Below are positions 39,201-50,800 of a stretch of 64,000 nucleotides of DNA, in pieces. The notes under the pieces were generated by a model, which did not search any database, was not told where the DNA came from, and was given only the letters and a program-made list of their open reading frames with translations. Position 1 is the first letter of the stretch. Each line of letters begins with the position of its first letter. Source of the stretch: Trichoplax sp. H2 (Eukaryota; Placozoa; Uniplacotomia; Trichoplacea); the NCBI GenBank assembly GCA_003344405.1, contig NOWV01000113.1, positions 62,001-126,000 on the forward strand. The letters are read 5' to 3'. Position numbers and translations under genes: made by a program.

Positions 39201-40063
39201 GATATAGCAACTTTGTACTTCTTTTGACTTTGGTAGATCTTTCCTAAGTTGTTGTATGATTTGGCAACATCAGGATGAGTCTGACCAAGGGCTGACAATC
39301 GAATTTGGAGTGACTTCTCAAACATAGAAATCGCCTTATCCCAATTGTTCTGGCTAAAGTAGACGTTTCCTAGACTATCATACGACGTTGCCACGTCAGG
39401 ATGATTATAACCAAGAACTGATACCTGAATTTTGAGTGATTTCTCATACATAGACATGGCCTCTTCACTCTTGTCCTGACACTGGTAGATATCCCCTAGG
39501 CTACTGCATGACTTGATGATATCGAGATGATTGCGACCAGAAACTGATAATTCAGTTTTGAGTTCCTTCTCAAGCATAGGAAGAACCTTGGCTATGCTTT
39601 GAGAATCAGTAAAATCTACATACAAAAAATTCTCGGTATCTACACCCTCCTTGTCTAACAAATTTAATATTAAATCCTGAAATTTCATTTGATCTTCTTC
39701 CACTGCCCCATTCCAGTCTCCTCGTAATTGCTTAATACCACCTTGCTTGTCTAAGCATTGAGCAATTAATAATTCTTCCTGTAGCTTTTCAGCTAGTTCT
39801 TGTGCTTTTTTACGGAATTTTTCTGCTTTTATGCATTCACTTCGCTTTATGTATATATCCACAGTAAGTAGATAAATGTTGCATTGAAGTCGATCAAGAT
39901 CAGCATCACTTGTACTTTGGGATATCGTCTGAATTTTATCCAAGGCTTGTGTATAGTAAGATAACGCTTCACTAAGATTGCCAGATTGGTGATTAACGAA
40001 ACCTTTATTGAATACAGATATTATATCCTCAGGGATAGTAAACTTGATCGGTTGATTCTCCAT
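36263..40063 (-). CDS. Intronless tetratricopeptide-repeat protein, 26 KLC-type 42-residue repeats
   Basis: One uninterrupted 1266-residue frame. Residues 1-175 are a helical N-terminal region with its own degenerate TPR-like segment (VFNKGFVNHQSGNLSEALSY). From about residue 176 to the end there are 26 consecutive 42-residue repeats, consensus NHPDVAxSYNNLGxVYxxQG then KxEEAISMYEKSLKIxLSxL and G(D/H). This is the kinesin-light-chain/nephrocystin-3 type TPR (TPR_10/TPR_12) and forms a long superhelical protein-binding scaffold. There is no signal peptide, no membrane segment and no NB-ARC or caspase-like domain, so it is probably cytosolic. The 126-base period is visible in the DNA. The partner is unknown. 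Being intronless among intron-rich neighbours suggests retroposition, transfer or recent repeat expansion. No single orthologue name is justified. Confidence 0.9.
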   Translation of the reverse strand: MENQPIKFTIPEDIISVFNKGFVNHQSGNLSEALSYYTQALDKIQTISQSTSDADLDRLQCNIYLLTVDIYIKRSECIKAEKFRKKAQELAEKLQEELLIAQCLDKQGGIKQLRGDWNGAVEEDQMKFQDLILNLLDKEGVDTENFLYVDFTDSQSIAKVLPMLEKELKTELSVSGRNHLDIIKSCSSLGDIYQCQDKSEEAMSMYEKSLKIQVSVLGYNHPDVATSYDSLGNVYFSQNNWDKAISMFEKSLQIRLSALGQTHPDVAKSYNNLGKIYQSQKKYKVAISLYKKSLKIKLSALGDNHLDVAASYDNLGIVYGDQGKHKEAISMLEKSLKIRLSALGHNHPDVTQSYNNIGTIYRKQGKLEEAISMLEKSLKIRLSAHGHNHPDVAASYYNLGWVYCDQNKYEKAISVFEESLKIRLSVYDHNHPDVARSYNSIGIVYRNQNKHEEAISMYEKSLKIYLSTLGSNHLDVAALYNNIGNIYYNQGKYEDAISMYEKSHKINLSVFGHEHDDVAKSYNNMAVVYQEQGKHEKAISMHNKSLKIQLSVFGHNHSDVAMSYNNLGQVYSIQKKYEEAIEMFKRSLKIQLSVLGDKHPHVAISYKNLGNAYAHLCKSEDAITMYERALKIQLSVLDHSHPDIANSYSNMGHVFFHQRKFEEAISLYEKSLKIQSSVSSNPHLAESYNEMGNVYFRQGKHDDAISMYKKSFKIRLSVLGHNHPEVAKLYSNIGMVYSDQGKHKEAISMYKQSLKIRSSVFGEDNIEVANSFSNLADEYAKQESHEEAISMYEKLLNIQLSVLGHDHPQIADSYINLGNEHFKQGKHEEAITMYEKSLRIELLVHKGDHPHIADIKDNMGIVYAIQNKHEEAISMHKKALKIRLSTLGHNHPKVAMSYSRIGTAYMNQGNCEQAISMYKKSLEVKLSVLDDNHPDMARSYKDLGNAYFKQGKHEKAISMYEKSLKIHKSTLGDNHTDVAQSYSEIGNIYYAQRKYEEAFSNYEKSLKIQILVTDCDDHNLAMAYNNIGLSLYELEKDDEAISMHEKSLKIRLSLFGHNHHQVAHSYSSLGICYRRQGKYKEAISMHKKSLEIRLSVQGHNHPDLVMTYVNIGNVYLDQGKYEESISMYKNSLKIQLSILGDNHSDLAAIYNNMGNAYFKQGKLKEAISTYKKLLKVQCSFLGHNHPSIADSYSNLGAIYCDQKNHEEAISMFKKSLRIRRLVLDHNHPAIASLYFAIGQLYEDQGKHEEAALMHEKFFEILSSETF

Positions 40064-41009
40064 GTTAAAATCTGAAACACTAAAGCGATATCGGTAATAG
40101 TTAGTGAATGTGAAACAGTTTTATCCAGCAACCTCTAACACGGGTAAACTGAAAAAACTTAGTAGCAAACTGAAGATCACTTCTATCTACGTTAAGACTT
40201 CAGTGGTTTTTTCCTCCCGTGGTCGGTTTTAAGACCGCATCAAGATTATAAAACTTCAGCGCAAACTATGGCAAAAAAGCTATTTGCTATATGTACTTTG
40301 TATATTTAATTAGGAAGAATACAAGACCGTTGTACGAGTAGGGAGGGTCCTAGTCGTCATTTAGTACTTCCAAAATACTCGTCAACAATTTTCTGTTATT
40401 ATTCCGTAAGAGCTGCGAAGTACTGTTTAGTAGAGAGTAGTTTTAGTAGCTAAACCATCCAGATACGGAAGTTAATCGCTCATAAGCAGATTAAAATATG
40501 CCAAAGCAATGGGTTCAATGGTCATTAGGTTCAGTACATCTTCATACAGTAAATTAGTAAGTTTCGGTTTCATTATCCACACAGGCAATGAGTATTATGT
40601 ATTTTATATCCGTAGAAGAAACATCATGGTCACTAAAGATATCACTAGTAACGTGATACTGCGGAATTACTATAAGCTTGTTCAAGCTAGGTTAGTGATA
40701 GTAGTCTCTGACCTATAGTATCATGGATTCAATCCTCACTAAAGATTCCTACAGATACATATTTTGGAGTACACTATCATTCGATGTTTAAAATTCATGT
40801 AGCACTGTGAATCATTTACCATACCCCAATAATCCGGTCAGTAGTAGGACTACATTAGAGTAGTGCAGTAATTTATCATGTTCGTTATCATGCCTAGATG
40901 AGATAAACGTTTAACCCTTAAGGTTCGCGGTCCGATAACGTAAAGTTGGGGTTTTTAAAAGGATGCCGTTTCATCATATCAGTCAAAATTAAGAGTAACT
41001 TTATTAGAA

Positions 41010-42290
41010 AATCCGAGTATTCTACGTCACATAGTGCTTTCATTCATATTACTATCAGACTTTCAAAATATATAACTACTGTAATTATCTAAAATCATTG
41101 CATATTCTTTAGTATCTTCAGCAGTAAACAATACGGTATCCCAATTAGCTTCAGTTATAATTATAAATTCTGGAGCAGTAACAGATGTCGAAGATTTTAA
41201 GTCACTCTCTCAAGATTAACCGCTTATTTGAATCAATTTTAGTCTAAAATTGTAAATTTTGAACGGCGTTAATGAAGATTTTAAATCGCTTACTCAAACA
41301 TTTATTTCTAAAAATTAGAGTGCTTGTAGTAAATATCATATGCGTTGCATATGGTAATGAAATCAGAAATTTAGATATAAAACTAAATTCTGCCATAGTA
41401 AACTGTATCGAAGCTATGCTATTCCCTTTGAAATTTATTTCTAGCTACCAATACAATGCATGCAATATACGCGTAGATATGGCAAAACCTGAAAACGTTT
41501 AACCATAATTTATAAACTTTGGCAAAAATTTGCACGACCAATAAGATTTTATTTGATGTACCGATACTGTATTTGCGGTTCTTGATTCTTATCTGTCTAT
41601 TTTTTTAGCGAACAGTAATGTTAATTAGTCCCTTCTCGTGAACGTATCAGTCTAGATCTAGAGCCTACTTTAGTCAATGGAGCTAGTTGGCGTAATACAT
41701 TAAATAAACTACCTGTACATTAGATAATTCACGTAGTGTCTGTCCTATATAAACTAAACGTGAATAAATAGCTCTCTAAAAAGAATATTCCACGACCTTT
41801 CTTTAATTAGCCTACTTTACATTCACCGTATATAGTGCTTTAGATATAGCAATGCAAGTTTTATCTCTAAAACGAAATTCATCTCCCATTAATTTATAAT
41901 TCATCTGTTTCAAGTTACAATGTTCCGTGCATTCTAATCATTGTATCAAAAAACGTTATGAGTTTCTTATATCATGTAAAATTTGTATCCATCTCCTCTT
42001 TTTCTAAGAACGTAAACCAATATTATATATGTAGGTACATTGCTTATAAAAATAGAAATAGAAAGCAGATATTTTTGTTTTTCTCATTAAGCAAAGAGAA
42101 GATGATACTGGATTCGGTAGTATAATATTAATTAGTGTTATTCATAATACTAACTACGGTACCGGATACGATGTATTCCTTGTTTTACCTACAGCATGAG
42201 TAAATGTTCGCTCATATTCGGGCTACGTAGTACTTATTTATTGCTTATTTTTGCCTTGGAAAATATAAGAGAGGCTTAAAGAGCACGTCT
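41010..42290 (+). repeat. Segmental duplication, copy 2, left part
   Basis: Matches 31020-33640 in order. Copy 2 is shorter because part of 31100-32390 is missing. The small frame at 33260-33511 in copy 1 is disrupted here by stops, so the block is not under protein-level constraint. Confidence 0.7.
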
Positions 42291-44984
42291 GTTAGTGAAA
42301 CGACGAGGCATCTTTACTTTATCACTACGTCACTCCTATCTAATTTTAATACGAATAACCGGCTAACAATGAAGAACCAATCCCTAAGTGAATTCAAGCA
42401 TTGCCTGTTATTCTGGTTATTAACAAAGTTGCCGTTAGTCATAAAGCGGCATTCTAGCTGATCTGCGTCATGTAGCTCTTGATTTAGAAAAATAATTCAA
42501 ATGAAAGGTGAAATAAATGGTGCGGATGTAGTCTAAATTTTAAATTTTACTATGATAATTGTGAAACTTCAAGGCTCATGTTGCAGGCAGGCAGCAACCG
42601 AGGTACCTTGCCGTCAACATGACTCGAGGCGGACCACCATCATTTACCACTCTAGTATTTATTCTATAAGCTAAATCTATTGATTCAACTATCAAATACA
42701 TATTATTTATACTTAAGCACATACAATTCTGGTAAGAATTATATAATTTTTGTGTAAAATAAATTAAAGTCTAGTCTACATACACTTAACTACTTATAAA
42801 TCTGATTATACACTTTTACTAACATGACTTAGGGGAAACAGTTTCACTATTTTCTACGACAGAAGACAAGCACCCGCATAATATAGAAAGCGTGACGGAA
42901 AGTCATAAAGTTAGTACATAAATAATTTAAAATGTCTAAAAGTAATAGGATGACTTCAGCGCTAGCTGTAGGGTTTCCAACGTAGATCAAGTTAATAATG
43001 TTATTCAGTTATGAAAGAAAATTCCCATAAGTATTAAGAAATACATACATAGACTATGATGTCTCGCTTAGACAACTTGATGTCCATCTTAAATGCCGAA
43101 TGGGTTCATACCCCACTGAGTTGCTAAACAAACGGTTAAAAAATCGCAATAAAAGAAGGCCTCTCAGATCAGGTGAATTATATTATAGTTGCCAGATTCC
43201 AATTGGAAACAGCTATATATTATGGTGATGTCATTATCATGATCACGTAGCCTAGAAAAATACTTGTCCAATGATTATATAAAGAATATTATTGTCTTAA
43301 AATTGTTACCAGAAGTAGTTCCAACGGACTATACGATTGAAAAGCCGCTTTAACTTGTGAAAAACATTAGTTTTTCTTTAAAAAGGTCGTGTTTTCATCT
43401 ATGTACTCTAATATTAATTATAGATTAAATATATAAGATCTATATCATTTCTAGGCAGTATTCGCAGTTAATTAAATTGCTAACAATTATCAAATTGACG
43501 AGATAGATGATACTGACACTTAAAACTTAAAACCCCTCCATACCTAGTATTCCAAATTGGCCATATGTACACTACAATACTATAAATAAACAGAACATAT
43601 ATTTGGATAAGACAGCGATGGCATTATGCAATAAATCTGTTTTTTTTAATTCTGCGATAATTCTAATCTCAAATGATTCGAAGTAAAACAGTTTATTACG
43701 AGGTTCTCGTTAACAGAAACCAGCTACTGTAGACTATAATCTCAAGTGTGAGAAACAATCTGTAATGCGTTACTTTAACTACTTATATCCTTAGCCTGTT
43801 TACAACCCGAAGATCATAAACAAGAGTTACTTAAGCAGCATCTATTAACTACTAGACTCAGTATAAGTACGAAAATTCTACGATTACTATGGTTTTCTAT
43901 GAAACTTAAACTGTAGTATCCTTTGTACTTTGTAATAACAACATAAATATACTTGCACTTGTTATTACTAACTCTATAATGTTGATAACGGTACTGCAAC
44001 TTACACAATAATATAACATCATCATACATTAGAGTCCAACAGTTTTAGGATTATAAGTATTTCTTCTTTTACTTATTTGAAGCGATGAAATTAATAGTAA
44101 AACCTGATATATAACAAAAATTACTTACATTGCGAATTTTCTAAATATTGATGGTAAAACATTTAGAGGTACACAGCATATAACGAAGATAGTCTGACCC
44201 CTCACAATGCAAGTAATTACGAAATGATCTATGTGTACAATATACAGTAATGATTTCCTGAGCCTTTATACATTTCAGAAGGCGATGGATATCGCTGATG
44301 TTATGTACGTAGATTTAGAAATGTTGTAGCTACCAATTTTAAGCAAGTCATTTCAGATGATAGGTACCATATTAATTGTTCCTGCACCATTTTTCTTTGC
44401 AATATGCCCAATCCCAACTAAAGCAATCTGACTAAAAATCTTAACAGAATCCAATTACATGCTTACGGATAGGGATTCTACCTGGGTCAACATTTTAGAT
44501 GTTGGATCTTAACATCATAGTAAATATCATATCGCCCAATAACAAGTCGAGACTGGAACACTTAAAGAATTGAGTTCTTCTTATTCTAATTCTATTTCAA
44601 TTGAAAACGGCGGGAATAGTTCTTACTGCTGCTTTTACAAATAAACAGAATCACCACTGCAAGTGGCTACCGGTACTATCACTATGTAGATGTTTACAAC
44701 TAGGTAATTGTAGCTTAATCTATAACATTGATTGCGATATTAAATCATTCTTATTATTAATGATACTGATGGGTTATTCAAAATCAAACAGGATTACTTA
44801 CGCCAAGAAAGTAATCAAAAGATAATAATGCTCCTATATTAATCTATTTCATAAATAAAGGCAGCTGAAACCAAAGTCATCGAAACGAAATATCTCGAAA
44901 GAATCCAATTCGTAATCTAGCTGATTAGAATATATCCATGTTGTTATTCCTAATATTGTATCTTAAATATGTTCCATAGCTATC

Positions 44985-45425
44985 ATTAATCTCAGCAAGT
45001 ATCTGTCTCATATTTTGCACAAACCCTTGTTTTGCAGTCTTTCATGCGTGGCTTATAACACTTTTAGTAGTGACTAAGATGCGGCTTTATAAATTGGTTA
45101 CAAATTAAAAAGAAAGAATTGATATATTCGTATTCAATGCTATCTGCATTTTTCACATACTCTCTAAAAATCCTTATACTGCAGTTCATCGTGCGTATCC
45201 CATAAAACTTCTAATAGCGATCAAAGTGCGTCCTTACGAATTGGTCATAAATTAAAAGGGAAAAATTGATGCGTTCTACTCACGTCTTTCTCATACTCTC
45301 TATCAACCCTTATACTGTAGTATATCATTTATTTCCTATAATACTTGTAGCAGTGATTAAACTGCATTTTTACAAATTCGTCATAAATTATAAAAAAAGA
45401 ATTGATGTATTCTTGTTCAATTCTA
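44985..45425 (+). repeat. Tandem repeat, three units of about 140 bp
   Basis: Units end at GAATTGATATATTC (about 45117), AAATTGATGCGTTC (about 45264) and GAATTGATGTATTC (about 45399), giving spacings of 147 and 135. Each contains CCTTATACTG-like, CATAAAACTTC-like and ATTGGTCATAAATTA segments. Diverged. The frame at 45266-45550 is probably chance. Confidence 0.6.
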
Positions 45426-46149
45426 TGCTAATTAAAACAGTAGATAGGGTCAATACTCTGTTAGCTTTTGTTACTATACCGGTACTACGCAAATACGTTA
45501 AAATAGATCTACAATATAATGATTTTAGACAACGTCTAAAGTCTATCTGATGTTGGTGAACGAGTATAACAATCTAAATTGAATGACTTAGTTCATGAAC
45601 CTAACAAATACTTTATAAAAATATGATGTGACGACAACGACGAAATTGAATGCTGATCAACACTATCAATTTAGAATAGATGTAATGTCCAGTAGTATCG
45701 AGAGCAATTTGGTCGAGATAGTTTTTTAGTGCGTTATTACTCTATTTCTACTCACTGGATTATTTTTTTCTGCTGTGTTTAACTGTTCAATTATATAAAA
45801 AATTAATGTTTTAATAAAGGAAAATTTTTTTAAGTCTTTATTAATGTAACAAAGGTGATTAGTTCAATAGTAACATCCACTGTATGAGCTATTTAGATTT
45901 ACAACACGCAGTAATTCTAGGCTGCTACAATAGTAACAGCTTGTAAATTGAATCACTAAAAGCAAGTTGAAAGTAATAACCTGTTTCAGCTGCTGAGGAC
46001 GCTCTATTAGTTAAGTTAACTCTTTTAGCTACAAAAGTACTATACTCTGTGAATCATGTGTAAGACAAATTTCTATTTTGTTTGTATCCTTTGTTTATCA
46101 TGTGATAGAAAAGACTATTGATGCAGAAAGCCACTCAATTAGATACTCA

Positions 46150-47190
46150 CTATACTGCTTAGAAGTTTTGATGCCAGTATGTAGCAACAAGCAATTATCG
46201 ATTTGACTAGCCTGATTCGGCTACTGTGGAAGACGGTATAAGCTGAGTTATCATAATTGCTATGAAATCAGTCTGAATTACACGTACGCGTATTAATGTT
46301 TTCAATAGGTCAGATCTCTATTTGACATTTCTCATTAGTCCGCGATAGCATAGACTTCTTAATATATTAAGACGCCAGTCATTGATTTAAAAACAAACTA
46401 CTTGGTAAGATTACCTACGTGCTACTCTCTCCAAATTATTCAAGCATAAGTCTTGATCGATCAAGTTCTAACACTTTATGCTTTTAAAATGACATCGGGT
46501 TAATAATTTAATGCTCTATTATTCATGGCTCTAAATTACACTTTGCCACGTCAGTAGAATCAAAAAATATTAACCATTAATAAGGAAAATGAATGCTCTG
46601 TTTATGGTATAATAATTTCGGCATACGTGCACCACGTAGGCTAACAAGTGTAGTGAAAATGTTACTAAAATTGACAAAAGTGCAACATATTAATAGATTT
46701 TTTTATTTTTAGAATATCATATTGTCATTATTTTAGTTTATTTTATTAGCTTTTAGACATGTTAGTAAATTCTTTATAGACTAATAAACACCAGACTGAG
46801 TTAGGGTTTATTATAATTCGATACTATTTTTACCTCTATTCAAATTCTGTGCCTAATTTAATGTCAATAAAATACTTCTAAATTTAACCAATTACAAACT
46901 ACGCGTATACAAGAGGAGGCCGTAGCCTTAGCTATTATCGCTTGAATGATCTACATTTAACACTACGGTAACAGGAAAGTTTCGAAATATTAATTTTTTT
47001 ATTGTCTATCATAAGTACTTACCTTTAGCAGATAGAACAGTCACTTTTAGAAGATCAAAATCTTTAATTAATGTAGTAAAATCGATAGAAATTGACCTAA
47101 AAATGAATAATTTTGCAAGCCAGATGTGGCACACATGTTTTGAAAACGTATCCGAAATTCATGACTAAATTATTAATCACTTTTAGAATA
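46150..47190 (+). repeat. Segmental duplication, copy 2, right part
   Basis: Matches 33665-34620 of copy 1, including CTTCTTAATATAT, CTATTATTTTTAGCT-like sequence and GCCAGATGTGGCACACATG. It is separated from the left part by about 3.9 kb of unmatched DNA, so an insertion in copy 2 (or a deletion in copy 1) split the block. Confidence 0.7.
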
Positions 47191-47844
47191 ATAAAGATAT
47201 TGACTTAAGAAAACAATGATCACAATTATAAAGGAAGGATATCCCTTTCTTTCTTTATTGAATACACGTATGTAGTATGGTATAAGCTAGTGGAAATAAA
47301 TTACCCTGTTTAGAGACTTTCATTCTATCTGACTTCCATCAACTTTTCATTCTTTCAAAGCTATATCGTAAGGGACAGTTCTTTCAATATTACTTTACTA
47401 GCAAGGTAATACTAAAAAATTTTTAGAGTATTGTGGAAAATCCGTATAATAGTGAATCATTTTTTATTTCGACATAGACTTAAATACCGATTATCTTCAC
47501 CTTATCTATTGATCTGTAAAATATCGATACTAAACAAAGAATATTTTATAAAAGAGCTGTAACTTAATACTTTTGTAGTTACAGTCAGTTGATTTATCAA
47601 CTATATACGTAAAAGAAAATCGATGTCAGTTTATGATTTATCAGATAGTGATATAGTCTGGCTGCCATTACTAATACGTACTTATAAGAATTCTATTTAA
47701 GCACTACTACATTCAATATCAATTACACTACCTGGATGGCACCATCTAATCCAGGTATTTTTACAATTTCAAAATAAATTCAGTATTTGTCAAATTTGTC
47801 ACTACTTTATCTTTTAATATTTTGAAAACGCTTCGATAGAAAAA

Positions 47845-50800
47845 ATGACATCCAGTACTCCAATTCAAGAAAATAGTAAAGCTAAATGTAGTAATCAACT
47901 GAATCTAAAACATCTTAATCATTTGGATGGATGGATGCGGAAAGTCATGGAGTTCCTATATCATCCAATTGATCCTTCGTCTCTCGGTATAACGCGTATT
48001 CTCTATGGTAAGAAATAGATTCATCCAAAACCATTGCAATAACTTGAATCTATTACCGGCATTTAACGTGGAATTGAACGATTTTAATTCGTAAATATGA
48101 ATTCACAATCCAATACCTGGCTAAGGAGATAATTTGTTATTAGTACAACAGTAAGAGGTGATTGTCCAATAATTGAGAGAAGTTTGAAACTTAAATTCGG
48201 ACAATTAGAATATAATTTTTAAGTTTTAAATCTCTTACTAAAACATTAGCGTCATGGGTAAAGTATTTACAGTAATTATAAATGATTATTTATAAACTCA
48301 CTTAGCTAGATTACAGTTGATGCAATTTCTAATCTTTGATGAATTGATAGGGGATACTTTAGCTACAGCATTATTACGGGTAGCTGCAATGCTATAATAC
48401 AACTTTTGTAGCCTTTTAATCTGTTGCTAATGGATTGTCATCGACAATTAGGATTTTTAATGATTGTTGATACAACTCAAGAACGAGGAATGGAAAAGAT
48501 TCCTTACAAATACAAAGATCCAGAAGCTTGTTTTTTCCCACTATTTAATATACTAACACCGTTATCTGCCGATTGGATGCATGTAGTCTACTTATCGATG
48601 ATTATTGCAGCATTCTGTATTTGCATTGGTTTTTGTTATCGTTTCGTTACCATTTGGCTAGCAGTTTGCTATTGGTATGTTTTCCTCTTAGACAAGACAA
48701 CATGGAATAATCATTCTTACTTGTTTGGCCTGTTTGCGTTATTCTTTTCTTTTACCAAAGCAAATCGATGGTGGTAAGTATTAACAATTTCTTCTAATAC
48801 TATAATATTACATGGCTCATTTCATTACATTCCATGCCAGTAATTAGCATCATATTCACTTTAAAATTACTTCATTTCAATAATCAAGTCGGCCTTTGAG
48901 TGACTATAATTTCAGTAAATTTGTAAATCTTACCTCTATTAGTGCGAGAGGATATCTACTCTACCTATAGCTATAAAAGAATTGTAAACATCTTATAGTA
49001 GTCCTTTCAAATTTTCCGATGAATAATAATCATAATACTTCCGAGTGTACCTTTTCGTAAGATTAACTCAGTTAATTTCATAAAAATAATAATTAATCAA
49101 TATATTTTACCGGAAAAATAGCATCAGCCTCATAATTTTAGTAGTTTTTGTAATTTCAAATAGAGATAACTTAATCTTTTAAAGCACACAGTAATCTCAT
49201 CTAAATTTGAAGTTTAATTCATAGTACTAACAACAGCATCTAATAATAGAGCAGAAAGATTATAAAGCTCTAAGTAAATAATTGTAGTCAGGTATTGCCT
49301 CATTTAGCTACGTAATATAAATTCTTGAATTTGTCTGATACTTTAATTTATAACGAATCAACAGAATAGCTGGCTAAATTGATCCCTTAAAACTTTATGA
49401 TTACAAATATGTGAAAATTTTAAGGAAAATTAACCTGTCATAGTCTGATTTTATTTCCTTTCTACCTTACTAAATGATTCCTTTTACTATATTAAAATCA
49501 TATATAAAAAATATTTTAGCTCTGTGGATGGAAAATTAGACCAGTCAATTCGAAATACCCACATTCCTCGATGGCATCTAGCTTTATTTCAATTTCAGGT
49601 ACAATTTCTAGGTTATTTAATTGCATTATGAGATGTCATAATATAAGTTGAGAAGGTCTTAATCCTTACAATAGCTACTGTTAGAGAATAGTCAAATGTA
49701 ATTATTACAACTTTCAATTTGAAATATCATAAAATCACTATAAATTTGCTGATAAAGTAAATAATAAATTTATGGGTGCTAAAGATTTTGAGATCCCTTA
49801 GTTTCGAATTTACTCTCTTTATTGAAAGATCTTTCTAGTCTACTTTTATGCTGGAATAAAAAAATTAGATCCAGACTGGATAACTGGTAATTCAATGGTA
49901 TCCTTAGAAGCACATTGGGTATTTTCCTTATTTCACTATGTTCTAACTCCGGAGCAAGTTAACTTGTATATTGTTCATTATGGGGGATTTGCTTTCGACT
50001 TAATGGAAGGATTCCTATTATTTTTTGACATCACACGGCCAATTGGGCTACTGTTGGGATTTTATTTTCACTTTTCCAATGCTTGTATGTTTACTATTGG
50101 TATCTTTCCATATGCTATGTTAGCAACATTACCGATATTCTGTAGACCGGACTGGCCTAAAAGATTACTTGTAAAAACCCCACAACGTTGGCAACGCCAT
50201 TTCATTATTGATGCACCTAAAAATTATTCCTCATCAGATTGTTATTATTATGCTGATGAACGAAATAGCTCTGATCAGTGCACGAAAAATAAACCTAGTA
50301 AGCAAAGTACCGAAATCAAAGATAGTAATCAAGGCATTGCAGTAAACTCTGCAAAATTAGGAATTCGGCGCTTTACAAAGAAAAATAAATTTACGTTATT
50401 TGCTTTGAGCTGTTATATCGCTATTCAGCTCTTTTTGCCATTCTCACATAACGTTACCAAGGTTTGTTTTTGTCTTTACTTAATCACAAAATTTTTAAAT
50501 ATAGTTATCGAAATTAGGTGAAACACTTATCGCGTTAATAGTCCATATTTTAGTAGTTAAGTACTGTTTTTCAAAAGACTATTCCACGTTCGACATTGAT
50601 CTATTTGTTTAAAATTATTTTCCATTAAACCTTAGGGATATACTGGCTGGGACGATCATGGTCTATATGGATACTCTTGGGACATGATGGTTCATACTTG
50701 GGCAACACAGCATGTTAAAATAACAGTCGTCGATCTTTCAAATGGCCGGCAATTTCATCTCAAGCCTTCTGTATGTTATAAATATGCGTTGGTTGTTAGA

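Larger units (their letters stand above)
40064..47844. other. Intergenic spacer with duplicated block copy 2 and a tandem array
   Basis: The stretch 40064-41000 is the 5' side of the TPR gene, with no clear element. The second copy of the flanking duplication occupies 41010-42290 and 46150-47190. The 3.9 kb between these halves (42290-46150) has no match in copy 1 and includes a 140-bp tandem array at 44985-45425. No coding exon was recognised. The promoter of carboxylase copy 2 should lie just before 47845. Confidence 0.5.

Noticed and set aside
36263-39540. Regular 126-base DNA repeats as a CRISPR or satellite array
   Set aside because: The period is exactly 42 codons and the variation follows TPR protein constraint. 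There are no unique spacers.
40690-40740. Possible tRNA T-arm (GGATTCAATCC)
   Set aside because: No acceptor stem, D-arm or anticodon arm can be drawn around it.
43110-43135. Possible Pol III B box (GGGTTCATACCCC)
   Set aside because: It misses the conserved A of the GGTTCGA box, and no cloverleaf fits.
45266-45550. 94-codon frame
   Set aside because: It lies within and just after the 140-bp tandem array, and the other units do not keep the frame.
31020-47190. Direct repeats around the TPR gene as LTRs of a retrotransposon
   Set aside because: The blocks are 2-3.6 kb, strongly diverged and split by indels. No gag, protease, polymerase or integrase frame lies between them.
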